From positions 1 to 14,013 of the forward strand of contig JBCCCC010000083.1 of assembly GCA_039033695.1 (NCBI GenBank): 14,013 nucleotides of DNA, written 5' to 3'. Within the stretch, counting starts at the first letter, position 1. Each line of letters starts with the position of its first letter. Shown here one piece after another: positions 6,191-13,740 of the stretch. Under the pieces are notes generated by a model. It was not told the origin of the DNA. It ran no database searches and was given only the letters and a program-made list of their open reading frames with translations. Position numbers and translations under genes: made by a program. The stretch comes from CALBPI01 sp039033695 (lineage in GTDB: Bacteria; Pseudomonadota; Gammaproteobacteria; Steroidobacterales; Woeseiaceae).

Positions 6191-7069
6191 ATGAGCGCCC
6201 TCATTTACAGCATGACCGGCTTCGCGCGCAGCGAGCTGAGTACGGAAATTGGCGTGTTCACCTGGGAGTTGAGGACGGTCAACCACCGCTACCTGGACAT
6301 GCAACTCCGGCTACCGGACAGCCTGCGCCACGATGAACCAGCACTGCGCAAACTGATCTCCGGCAAGCTCGCACGCGGCAAACTGGACGCAACATTCAGC
6401 CTGCAGCAAGACCCGCTCGACGAAAACCAGGTCGGGTTGGATTTTGCCGTCATCCGCGGTTTACGCGATGCGGCGCGCAGCGCAGCCGGCGTATTTGCCG
6501 ACCCGCTGCAGCCGCTTTCGACACTCGAACTACTGCGCTGGCCTGGCGTAATCAGTCAGCAACAGCATGATGCCGATGCCATGCAGGAACACCTGTTAGC
6601 TTCCATGTCAGCTGCACTGGAGCGCTTGTGCAGCATGCGGGCCAATGAGGGCAAGCACCTCGCGTCCTTGATTCTGGCGCGCTGCGATGACATTGAGGCG
6701 CTGGCGGCGCGCGTGCGCGATCGGCGCCCCGCTGTTGTCGAGGCGGCCCAGGCACGACTCCGGGAAAAGCTCGCCAGGATCGATGTTGAGTCGGACGACG
6801 GCCGCCTTGAAACCGAGCTGGTGCTGCAGGCACAAAAACTGGATGTCGACGAAGAACTCGACCGGTTGGACGGGCACATCGCCGAGTTGCGCCGGATCCT
6901 GGCCGAAGGTGGTCCCTGCGGTCGCAAACTCGACTTCCTGATCCAGGAGCTCAATCGCGAAGCGAATACGCTGGGCTCAAAATCAGCCGATGGCGAGACG
7001 ACTGCCGCGGCGGTCGACATGAAAGTCGCCATAGAGCAGATGCGCGAGCAGGTACAGAACATTGAGTGA
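6191..7069 (+). CDS. yicC: YicC-family endoribonuclease
   Basis: Member of the YicC/YloC family, shown in E. coli and Bacillus to be endoribonucleases involved in RNA turnover. The chosen start gives 292 residues, close to E. coli YicC (287). The N-terminus has SMTGFARSE and WELRTVNHRYLDMQLRLPD; the C-terminus has the hallmark GRKLDFLIQELNREANTLGS followed by KSAD. The frame is open from an ATG at 6131, but family similarity starts at about SMTGFA, so the extra 20 residues are probably untranslated. AGGA lies rather far (15 bases) before the chosen ATG. The end overlaps the gmk start by eight bases, so the two are very likely coupled. Confidence 0.93.
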   Translation: MSALIYSMTGFARSELSTEIGVFTWELRTVNHRYLDMQLRLPDSLRHDEPALRKLISGKLARGKLDATFSLQQDPLDENQVGLDFAVIRGLRDAARSAAGVFADPLQPLSTLELLRWPGVISQQQHDADAMQEHLLASMSAALERLCSMRANEGKHLASLILARCDDIEALAARVRDRRPAVVEAAQARLREKLARIDVESDDGRLETELVLQAQKLDVDEELDRLDGHIAELRRILAEGGPCGRKLDFLIQELNREANTLGSKSADGETTAAAVDMKVAIEQMREQVQNIE

Positions 7070-7694
7070 CCGAAAGCGCAAGGGCCGCCTGGTGGTTATC
7101 TCGGCGCCGTCCGGCGCCGGCAAGACCACGCTCGTGCACAAGCTGATCGAACAAGAGCCTGATTTTGTGTTTTCCGTGTCCTATACGACACGCAAACCGC
7201 GCGAGACGGAAACACCCGGCGCGGACTATCATTTTGTCAGTAAGTCAGAGTTTCTGGCGTTACGCGATCGCGGCGAGTTCCTTGAATATGCTGAAGTGTT
7301 TGACAACTTCTACGCCACGGGTCGACGTGCCGTCGAGGGGCAGCTCAATGCCGGCAAGCACGTCATCGTGGAGATCGATTGGCAAGGCGCACGCCAGGTG
7401 CGTGAGCGGATGCCCGAATGTCGTTCCATTTTTATCGTGCCCCCGTCAATCGAGGCGCTCGAATCGCGGTTGCGCAACCGGCGTACGGATTCACCGGAAG
7501 TGATCGCGAGGCGGCTACGAGACTCGCTACTGGATCTGTCGCATTGGCGCGAGTTTGACTACATTGTCGTTAATGACGACCTCGACGCTGCGTTGCTCGA
7601 GCTGACCGGGATCGCCACAGGACGATTGCGGCGAAATCGCATCGGCACGAAAGCCACGGCTCGGATCATGGCCCGCATACTGGGAAACGCCTAG
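7062..7694 (+). CDS. gmk: Guanylate kinase
   Basis: Phosphorylates GMP to GDP with ATP, supplying GTP and hence (p)ppGpp substrates. The 210 residues contain the P-loop SAPSGAGKTTL (14-24), the GMP-binding YTTRKPRETETPGADYHFVS region, EFLEYAEVFDNFYAT, IVEIDWQGARQV and the lid RNRRTDSPEVIARRL. The start codon is TTG at 7062: there is no in-frame ATG before the P-loop, and translation from TTG gives the usual short lead MSDRKRKGRLVVISAPSG. It overlaps the yicC stop (TGA at 7067-7069). AGG lies nine bases upstream. The TTG and overlap suggest expression by coupling to yicC. It precedes rpoZ and spoT. Confidence 0.97.
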   Translation: MSDRKRKGRLVVISAPSGAGKTTLVHKLIEQEPDFVFSVSYTTRKPRETETPGADYHFVSKSEFLALRDRGEFLEYAEVFDNFYATGRRAVEGQLNAGKHVIVEIDWQGARQVRERMPECRSIFIVPPSIEALESRLRNRRTDSPEVIARRLRDSLLDLSHWREFDYIVVNDDLDAALLELTGIATGRLRRNRIGTKATARIMARILGNA

Positions 7695-8013
7695 TTCGAC
7701 CCGTCGCAGCAAATCCCCGGAAAGCGCCATAAACACTGGCTATCCTGGGCAATTTTCCATTAGACTATCTGATCGGCATCCAAAACTTGGCGCCTAGAGT
7801 CGTAAGGATCGGGTGGGGCTGACGCCAGAAGTGGCATGCAGCGCGCACGGTTGAATTTGCCGCCGATTGGCGATCACAAAAGGCGCTCAACAATTTTGCT
7901 GATAGTGCTTGGCCATCGCCAGCGCTATCAACAGCTAACAGGGTCGGCCAAAGGCCGGATTGACACAAGAACTGCGTTGCCACGGGTAGCGCAAAACGAG
8001 ACTGAACAGAATC
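7695..8013 (+). other. Non-coding gmk-rpoZ gap with several possible hairpins
   Basis: A 319-base stretch in which no credible gene is seen; short open frames on both strands have unlikely composition. On the + strand it can form a stem from CTTGGCG (7786-7792) with CGCCAgAAG (7823-7831, one bulge), a short CGCC/GGCG hairpin (7861-7872), a strong stem-loop at 7901-7929, and TCGGCC/GGCCGG around AAA (7944-7958). None has a U-run, so no intrinsic terminator is evident. A perfect TTGACA lies at 7960-7965 but has no good -10. It is probably the rpoZ-spoT leader and promoter region, possibly structured. Confidence 0.45.
7901..7929 (+). repeat. Strong imperfect palindrome / stem-loop upstream of rpoZ
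   Basis: GATAGTGCT (7901-7909) pairs with AGCGCTATC (7921-7929): nine pairs, one of them G-U. Three more inner pairs, GGC (7911-7913) with GCC (7918-7920), form around a CATC loop with T7910 bulged. It lies 84 bases before rpoZ. No T-run follows on either strand. It may act as an RNA structure, a processing site or a DNA operator. Confidence 0.45.
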
Positions 8014-8295
8014 ATGGCTAGAATTACCGTCGAGGACTGCCTCGAGAACATTGATAATATTTTTGACCTGGTACTGGTTGCTGCCAAGCGAGCACGCCGG
8101 CTGGCCAATGGCGCGGATGCAACGCTTGAGTGGGAAAACGACAAGCCTACGGTATTGGCGCTTCGCGAAATCGCCGAAGGCAACATCACACCAGCCATCC
8201 TTGACGAACCAGATCTACCGCCGGAAGACCTGTTGCGTCCGGAGCCCGTGCAGGAAGATGTGATGCCGTTGCGCGCTCTGGGCCTCGGTGACTAA
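8014..8295 (+). CDS. rpoZ: RNA polymerase omega subunit
   Basis: Small subunit that helps assemble beta-prime and, in E. coli, forms ppGpp binding site 1 with it. The 93 residues (E. coli 91) start MARITVEDCLENI, matching the conserved MARxTV end that contacts ppGpp. FDLVLVAAKRARRL, WENDKPTVLALREIAEGNIT and an acidic, variable tail follow. The usually conserved Arg before FDLV (NRFDL) is Ile here. The ribosome binding site is weak. It is followed 65 bases later by spoT, the classic pairing of the ppGpp-sensing polymerase subunit with the enzyme that sets ppGpp level. Confidence 0.96.
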   Translation: MARITVEDCLENIDNIFDLVLVAAKRARRLANGADATLEWENDKPTVLALREIAEGNITPAILDEPDLPPEDLLRPEPVQEDVMPLRALGLGD

Positions 8296-8360
8296 CACAC
8301 CCGCAGGCAATACGAAGCGCCCAGGATGACCGTTATGCACATGACAAACGGACACCGATA

Positions 8361-10538
8361 ATGTCGACAGTAGGCGAGCGCGGCTATGACTACGCCACGA
8401 GCCTGCTGGCAAGAATCCCGAACAGCCGCTGGGCGACCGGGCTATCAAAACTGCTCGACGAAATTAAGGACTACATGCCACCTGAGCAGGTGGCCGAAGT
8501 CATACGCGCTTACGAATTCGGCGCGCAAGCGCACTACGGGCAGAAGCGCAAATCGGGCGCCCCATATATCTCGCACCCCGTTGCCGTTGCGACCATCCTG
8601 GCAGAAATGCGCATGGACTCTGAGACCATCGCGGCCGCCATTCTGCATGATGTGATCGAAGACACGTCGGCCGCCGGCGAGGAACTCGAAGAGAAGTTCG
8701 GCAAACCGATCCGCACATTGGTTGAAGGTGTGACGAAGCTCGACCAGGTGCAATTCAAGAGCCGCGCGGAAGCGCAGGCAAGCAGCTTCCGAAAGATGCT
8801 GCTGGCGATGATCGAAGACATTCGCGTCATCCTGGTCAAACTGGCAGACCGACTGCACAACATGCGTACGCTGGAGTCCATGCCAATTGAGAAGCAGCGA
8901 CGCATCTCACGCGAAACGCTTGAGATCTACGCACCGATTGCCAATCGGCTGGGCATCAACACGATCAAGACCGAGCTCGAGGAGCTGGGTTTTCGCCATC
9001 TGCATCCATTTCGCTACCAGGTCATCAAGAACGCGCTGCGCAAGACGACCGGCAATCAGCGCCAGATGGTGCAGAAACTGACCAAGACCTTCAGCAACGC
9101 CCTGCAACAGCATGACGTGCGTGGAGAGGTACTTGGCCGTCGGAAAAATCTCTACAGCATCTACCAGAAGATGCAGCGCAAGCGCACGCCACTCAGCGAA
9201 ATTGTCGATGTCTTCGGATTTCGCATTATCGTCGATTCGGTCGACACTTGTTATCGCACGCTGGGCATCGTGCACAAGCTATACAAGCCCATGCCGGGGC
9301 GCTTCAAGGACTACATTGCAATTCCGCGCATGAATGGTTACCAGTCTTTGCACACGACGTGTTTCGGGCCTAGCGGCATCCCTCTGGAAATCCAAATCCG
9401 TACTTCTGCCATGGACATGCTGGCCGAAGATGGCATCGCCTCGCATTGGCAATACAAGGCGACAGATCAAGACGCGAGTTCGTCACAGGGCCGCGCGCGT
9501 GAGTGGCTTGGCCGGCTAATGGAAATGGATCAGATGGAGAACTCGGAAGAGTTCATGGAAAACGTCAAGGTCGATCTTTTCCCCGACAAGGTTTACGTGT
9601 TCACGCCCAAGGGCGACATCCTGCGCCTGCCACGCGGCGCAACGCCCGTCGATTTCGCTTACGCTGTACATACGGATGTCGGCAACCGCTGCGTTGCCGC
9701 CAAGATTGATCGACGTCTCGTGCCGCTTCGCAGCCAACTGACCAACGGTCAGAGTGTCGAGATCATCACCGCAAAAGGCGCAAAACCAAACCCCAACTGG
9801 GTCAACTATGTCGTCACTGCGAAAGCGCGTACGGCAATTCGCCAATACCTCAAGAATCTGCGCCGCGACGAGGCGCGTGAGCTTGGCAAGCGCATGCTCA
9901 ACCAGGCGCTAGCTGAGTTCAATCTGAACGTTCGCAAGATACCCAGTCAGCGAATGCAGTCTTTACTCGACCAACTCGGCCTGAACAACACGGTTGAGCT
10001 GTACGAGCAACTTGGTCTGGGCGAACGCCTGGCGCCACTTGCCGCTCGTCATCTGGCGGTAGACGACAGTGAAGAAAATGAGCACGACAATGAGCGGCCG
10101 TTAACCATCACAGGCACCGAAGGTATGGTCGTGACCTACGGGCGCTGCTGCCACCCAATACCTGGCGATACGATCATGGGCTACTTGAGTTCAGGGCGCG
10201 GTATCGTGATCCATCGCACTCAGTGCGGCAACCTGGCGAGTTATCGCAAGCAATCGCAAAAGTGGATTAACGTCGATTGGGTTGACGGCATCGACCAAGC
10301 CTTCGATGTGCAGCTTCAGGTCGAAGCTGCCAATCGCATGGGCGTGTTAGCTGAAGTGGCCGCAACCATTGCCGAGGTCGGCTCAAATATTGACCAGGTC
10401 GAAGTGCGGTCACGCGATATGGACGTTTCAACGCTGCTGTTCAATATTGAAGTTCGCGACCGCCAGCATCTGGCCGATGTTATCCGCAGCATTCGTGGCA
10501 TGCGCAGTATCCAGAAGGTCACACGCAGTCTCGTTTGA
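8361..10538 (+). CDS. spoT: Bifunctional (p)ppGpp synthetase/hydrolase SpoT
   Basis: Makes and degrades the alarmone (p)ppGpp in response to starvation. The 725 residues carry the full long-RSH layout. The hydrolase HD domain is intact: SHPVAVATIL (His72), ILHDVIEDT (His96-Asp97, Glu100-Asp101) and LADRLHNMRTL (161-171). The synthetase domain has YSIYQKMQRK and GRFKDYIAIPRMNGYQSLH (313-331); RFKD is the RxKD form of bifunctional and hydrolase-biased enzymes, not the ExDD of RelA. A TGS domain (about 407-470, VYVFTPKGDILRLPRGATPV), a zinc-finger region with RCCHPIPGD (Cys596-Cys597) and a C-terminal ACT domain (about 650-723) follow. So it is SpoT/Rel-like, not a RelA copy. GGACACCG precedes the ATG. 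Confidence 0.98.
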   Translation: MSTVGERGYDYATSLLARIPNSRWATGLSKLLDEIKDYMPPEQVAEVIRAYEFGAQAHYGQKRKSGAPYISHPVAVATILAEMRMDSETIAAAILHDVIEDTSAAGEELEEKFGKPIRTLVEGVTKLDQVQFKSRAEAQASSFRKMLLAMIEDIRVILVKLADRLHNMRTLESMPIEKQRRISRETLEIYAPIANRLGINTIKTELEELGFRHLHPFRYQVIKNALRKTTGNQRQMVQKLTKTFSNALQQHDVRGEVLGRRKNLYSIYQKMQRKRTPLSEIVDVFGFRIIVDSVDTCYRTLGIVHKLYKPMPGRFKDYIAIPRMNGYQSLHTTCFGPSGIPLEIQIRTSAMDMLAEDGIASHWQYKATDQDASSSQGRAREWLGRLMEMDQMENSEEFMENVKVDLFPDKVYVFTPKGDILRLPRGATPVDFAYAVHTDVGNRCVAAKIDRRLVPLRSQLTNGQSVEIITAKGAKPNPNWVNYVVTAKARTAIRQYLKNLRRDEARELGKRMLNQALAEFNLNVRKIPSQRMQSLLDQLGLNNTVELYEQLGLGERLAPLAARHLAVDDSEENEHDNERPLTITGTEGMVVTYGRCCHPIPGDTIMGYLSSGRGIVIHRTQCGNLASYRKQSQKWINVDWVDGIDQAFDVQLQVEAANRMGVLAEVAATIAEVGSNIDQVEVRSRDMDVSTLLFNIEVRDRQHLADVIRSIRGMRSIQKVTRSLV

Positions 10539-10581
10539 GCCCTTCGCCCGATATCCAGCTCAACCGGTGTCTCGCCTCGCC

Positions 10582-10587
10582 TATAAT
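10582..10587 (+). promoter_or_regulatory. -10 element upstream of ridA
   Basis: A perfect TATAAT sits in the 82-base spoT-ridA gap, 33 bases before the ridA ATG. The bases 17 upstream (CTCAAC) are a poor -35, so an activator or weak basal promoter is implied. It would allow ridA-recG expression apart from spoT. Confidence 0.45.
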
Positions 10588-10620
10588 GCGGCAACCCATT
10601 CAGCTTCATTGGAGAACGTC

Positions 10621-11001
10621 ATGTCCAGGCAACCTATTTCAACGGACAAGGCACCCGGTGCGATTGGCACCTACTCGCAGGCAATTCAAACGGGCGGCCT
10701 CGTCTTCGCCTCTGGGCAGATACCGCTGGACCCGCAAACGATGGAAGTTATCGATGGCGACTTCGCCGAGCGCACGCGCCAGGTGTTTCGAAACCTAGAT
10801 GCAGTCGCACGCGCCGCGGGGGGTACGTTAAACGATGCGGTCAAGCTGACTATTTTTCTGACAGACATGGACAACTTCGCAACCGTCAACCTGATTATGG
10901 AGGAGTTCTTCACGTCGCCCTTTCCGGCCCGTGCGGCGGTTGGCGTCGCCAGCCTGCCAAAAGGCGTTGATGTTGAGGCAGACGCCGTCCTCGCGATCTG
11001 A
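10621..11001 (+). CDS. ridA: RidA-family enamine/imine deaminase
   Basis: Hydrolyses reactive 2-aminoacrylate and related enamine/imine intermediates made by PLP enzymes, releasing keto acids and ammonia; it is a cytosolic trimer. The 126 residues match the family (about 128): AIGTYSQAIQTGGLVFASGQ at the N-terminus, then IPLDP, the mid motif DAVKLTIFLTDM, and the C-terminal PARAAVGVASLPKGVDVEAD with the conserved Arg that binds the substrate carboxylate and the conserved Glu. GGAG lies six bases before the ATG, a strong ribosome binding site. The frame is open far upstream inside spoT, but similarity begins only here. It lies between spoT and recG, nine bases before recG. Confidence 0.95.
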   Translation: MSRQPISTDKAPGAIGTYSQAIQTGGLVFASGQIPLDPQTMEVIDGDFAERTRQVFRNLDAVARAAGGTLNDAVKLTIFLTDMDNFATVNLIMEEFFTSPFPARAAVGVASLPKGVDVEADAVLAI

Positions 11002-11010
11002 TCCCGGCCA

Positions 11011-13098
11011 ATGAGCGATCTTACGGCGCCAGTGAGCGCACTCAAGGGCGTCGGCCCTGCGCTGGCGGAGAAACTCAAGCGCCTGGATGTCGAGCGCGTG
11101 GAAGACTTGCTGTTTCAATTACCGCTGCGCTATGAGGATCGCACGCGCGTCACGCCACTGGTTGCGACGCGCCATGGCCAGCGCTGCCTCATTCGCGGTG
11201 AAGTACTGCTGTCAGAGGTCGTCTTTCGCGGCCGGCGATCTTTGCTCGTGCGCATCGGTGACAATAGCGGCCAAATCACGCTACGGTTCTTCTACTTCAC
11301 TAACGCGCAACGCGATGCATTGGCGAAAGGCGCGTTCGTGAGTTGCTACGGAGAGGTGCGGCACGGGCCGGCGGGCAAGGAGATGGTGCATCCCGAGTAC
11401 ACGATCCAACGTGCCGATGAAACGCCGGAGACAGCGCCGTCGTTAACGCCAGTTTATCCATCGACCGATGGACTCCATCAAGGCCGGATGCGCCAGTTGG
11501 TCAAGCAGGCTCTCGCCATCATGCGCCGCTCGCCGCCGGATGAGCTATTGCCGCAGATCGTTCGCGACGACAGCGCCCTGCCAACGCTGGTCGAAGCCAT
11601 CGAATATCTACACGCACCACCACCTGGCATCGACATGGACAGCATGGCTTCAGGTATGCATCCCTGCCAACGAAGACTCGCGATCGAAGAGCTGCTCGCA
11701 CAACACCTGAGCTTGCGACAGTTACGTATGCAGCTGCAGCAGGAGGGCGCGGTACCGATCGCCATCGGTAGCGCGCTGCGCCAGCAATTCATCGATCGCC
11801 TGCCATTCGAAATGACTGGGGCGCAACAGCGCGTGCTGGAAGATATCGGTCACGATATGGCGCTGACCAAACCGATGCTGAGGTTAGTGCAAGGCGACGT
11901 CGGCTCGGGCAAGACAGTTGTCGCGGCGGGTGCGGCGGTGGCAGCCATCGAAGCCGGACTGCAGTGCGCATTGATGGCGCCAACCGAACTCCTGGCAGAG
12001 CAACACTATCGGAATTTCTGCGCATGGCTGGAGCCGCTCGACATCTCAGTGACCTGGCTGACGGGCAGTCTGAAATCCGCCGCGCGGCGAGAATCACTGG
12101 CGGCACTGTCCAACGGCGAGGCGCAAATGGTCGTCGGTACGCATGCGCTCTTTCAGGCAGGCGTGTCGTTCGCCAACCTTGGGCTGGTCATCATTGACGA
12201 GCAGCATCGTTTTGGCGTGCATCAGCGACTTGCGTTGCGAGACAAGGGTGAAGATGGCCAACGTCTGCCGCACCAATTGGTCATGACCGCAACGCCCATA
12301 CCAAGAACGCTCGCGATGACAGCTTATGCCGATCTTGATACCTCAATTATCGATGAGCTTCCCCCGGGCAGGACGCCAGTCAATACGGTCGTCGTCCCGG
12401 ATGCACGCCGTGATGAGGTTGTCGACCGGGTACGCGACGCTTGCCGACAGGGTCGCCAGGCTTACTGGGTATGCCCGCTAGTCGAAACATCTGACGTACT
12501 GGACTTTCAGGCGGCTGAAGAAACCGCACAAATCCTGCGCGAGCAACTGCCGGATGTGTCTGTCGGGCTCATTCACGGGCGCCTGCATGCGCGCGACAAG
12601 GAAGCCATCATGAGCGCTTTCAGCGCTGGTGAGCTCCAGCTGCTGGTCGCGACCACAGTTATCGAGGTCGGTGTCGACGTGCCGAATGCCAGCCTGATGA
12701 TTATCGAGAATGCAGAGCGAATGGGGCTATCGCAACTTCATCAGCTTCGCGGACGCGTCGGTCGGGGCAGCGCAGCGAGCAGCTGCGTGTTGCTCTACAA
12801 GCCACCGTTATCGCGCACCGCCAAGGCGCGACTAGCGGTGCTACGCGATAGTAATGATGGCTTTGTGATTGCACAGCGTGACCTGGATCTTCGCGGTCCG
12901 GGAGAGGTGCTAGGCACTCGCCAGACCGGCGCAATGAACCTGCGAATTGCCGATCTGACACGCGACGCCGACTTGCTGAGCGGCGTGCAAACGGCCGCCA
13001 ATCAGTTGCTACAGGACCAGACCGCAGCCGGTGAGCTGCGCATTTGCAGAATCATCGCACGGTGGATTGGCAGCGCAAGTCGTTACGGGAATGTTTAA
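11011..13098 (+). CDS. recG: ATP-dependent DNA helicase RecG
   Basis: Double-strand DNA translocase that regresses stalled replication forks and remodels branched DNA. The 695 residues equal the usual length (E. coli 693). An N-terminal LKGVGPALAEKLKRLDV helix-hairpin and OB-fold wedge domain (about 60-135) precede the motor: Walker A QGDVGSGKTVVA (294-305), MAPTELLAEQHYRNF, IIDEQHRFGVHQR (DEQH box), TATPIPRTLAMT, then HGRLHARDK, VATTVIEVGVDVPNAS and QLRGRVGRG (578-586). The C-terminal TRG translocation motif is present as DSNDGFVIAQRDLDLRGPGE followed by VLGTRQTG. It starts nine bases after ridA with a weak ribosome binding site, so coupling to ridA is likely. Confidence 0.98.
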   Translation: MSDLTAPVSALKGVGPALAEKLKRLDVERVEDLLFQLPLRYEDRTRVTPLVATRHGQRCLIRGEVLLSEVVFRGRRSLLVRIGDNSGQITLRFFYFTNAQRDALAKGAFVSCYGEVRHGPAGKEMVHPEYTIQRADETPETAPSLTPVYPSTDGLHQGRMRQLVKQALAIMRRSPPDELLPQIVRDDSALPTLVEAIEYLHAPPPGIDMDSMASGMHPCQRRLAIEELLAQHLSLRQLRMQLQQEGAVPIAIGSALRQQFIDRLPFEMTGAQQRVLEDIGHDMALTKPMLRLVQGDVGSGKTVVAAGAAVAAIEAGLQCALMAPTELLAEQHYRNFCAWLEPLDISVTWLTGSLKSAARRESLAALSNGEAQMVVGTHALFQAGVSFANLGLVIIDEQHRFGVHQRLALRDKGEDGQRLPHQLVMTATPIPRTLAMTAYADLDTSIIDELPPGRTPVNTVVVPDARRDEVVDRVRDACRQGRQAYWVCPLVETSDVLDFQAAEETAQILREQLPDVSVGLIHGRLHARDKEAIMSAFSAGELQLLVATTVIEVGVDVPNASLMIIENAERMGLSQLHQLRGRVGRGSAASSCVLLYKPPLSRTAKARLAVLRDSNDGFVIAQRDLDLRGPGEVLGTRQTGAMNLRIADLTRDADLLSGVQTAANQLLQDQTAAGELRICRIIARWIGSASRYGNV

Positions 13099-13162
13099 AC
13101 TACGCATCTCCAACGATTGGCAGCGTGCCGGGCAGGCAGCTGTGAACAGGCGTCTGTAAGCG

Positions 13163-13726
13163 ATGAGCGTAACGGAAACACTAAACCCAGCATTACCGGC
13201 CGGGCAGCCAGCATGCTGGCAATCTGAGCCGTCGGTCGGCGGCAGCCTCGCCGACTGGTTGCTGAGCGACCGCCTCATGACGCCGGACATGCAACGATCG
13301 CTGGCGCACCCGATTGCGATCAATGTGCTTCGCGAAGAGTTTGTTCCGGCACCTGTCGATGTTGCCGCGCTGATCGAGGACTGCCCTTCCGAGCTCTGGC
13401 TAAGAGAGATTGTCATGCGGGCGAACGGCGTTCTGCTTGTGCACGCCTTGTGCTTCGCGACTGCCGCAACGCTCAAGAAGCACCTGTGGCTGAAGACTCT
13501 GGGTGACCGGCCGCTGGGCGGTCAGTTGGCGACACTTGACGGGGTCGCGCGAACGCATATGAGCTTCTGCGCGGCCGCGCAGCTGCACGGTGATCTCGCC
13601 TCCAAGGCAGGGCCTGGGGCATGGGCGCGGCGTTCGGTATTCGAACTGCAAGGCAGCAAGCTGGTGCTGATCGAGCATATGTCGGCAGACCTCACGACAT
13701 CCGCGCGCCTGACAGACGATCACTGA
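13163..13726 (+). CDS. ubiC: Chorismate lyase, divergent
   Basis: Converts chorismate to 4-hydroxybenzoate plus pyruvate, the first step of ubiquinone synthesis. The 187 residues align over the UbiC fold: LADWLLSDRLMT (Met39, E. coli Met34), LWLREIVMRANG (Arg81, E. coli catalytic Arg76), LGDRPLGGQL (Leu118, E. coli Leu114) and AWARRSVFELQGSKLVLIEH (Glu171, E. coli catalytic Glu155). The strand that in E. coli reads PWLAGRTVVP is LLVHALCFAT here, so the conserved Trp, Gly, Arg and Pro are lost, and the E. coli FLP after the Glu is absent. The key Arg and Glu remain, so activity is possible. The position directly before ubiA (14-base gap) strongly supports the assignment. The ribosome binding site is weak. 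Confidence 0.85.
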   Translation: MSVTETLNPALPAGQPACWQSEPSVGGSLADWLLSDRLMTPDMQRSLAHPIAINVLREEFVPAPVDVAALIEDCPSELWLREIVMRANGVLLVHALCFATAATLKKHLWLKTLGDRPLGGQLATLDGVARTHMSFCAAAQLHGDLASKAGPGAWARRSVFELQGSKLVLIEHMSADLTTSARLTDDH

Positions 13727-13740
13727 CGCAGGCGACCGAT

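Noticed and set aside
6556..7062. 168-codon - strand open frame inside yicC
   Set aside because: Antisense shadow with Ser/Arg-rich composition; yicC itself has clear family motifs.
7765..7983. 72-codon - strand open frame in the gmk-rpoZ gap
   Set aside because: No ribosome binding site, no recognisable motif, and it runs through the predicted hairpins; not supported as a gene.
7960..7988. TTGACA as an rpoZ promoter
   Set aside because: The -35 is perfect, but the bases 16-18 downstream (around CGGGTAG) are a poor -10, so I do not call a promoter.
7836..8021. 61-codon + strand frame overlapping the rpoZ start
   Set aside because: It overlaps the conserved omega start out of frame and lacks any family similarity or good start signal.
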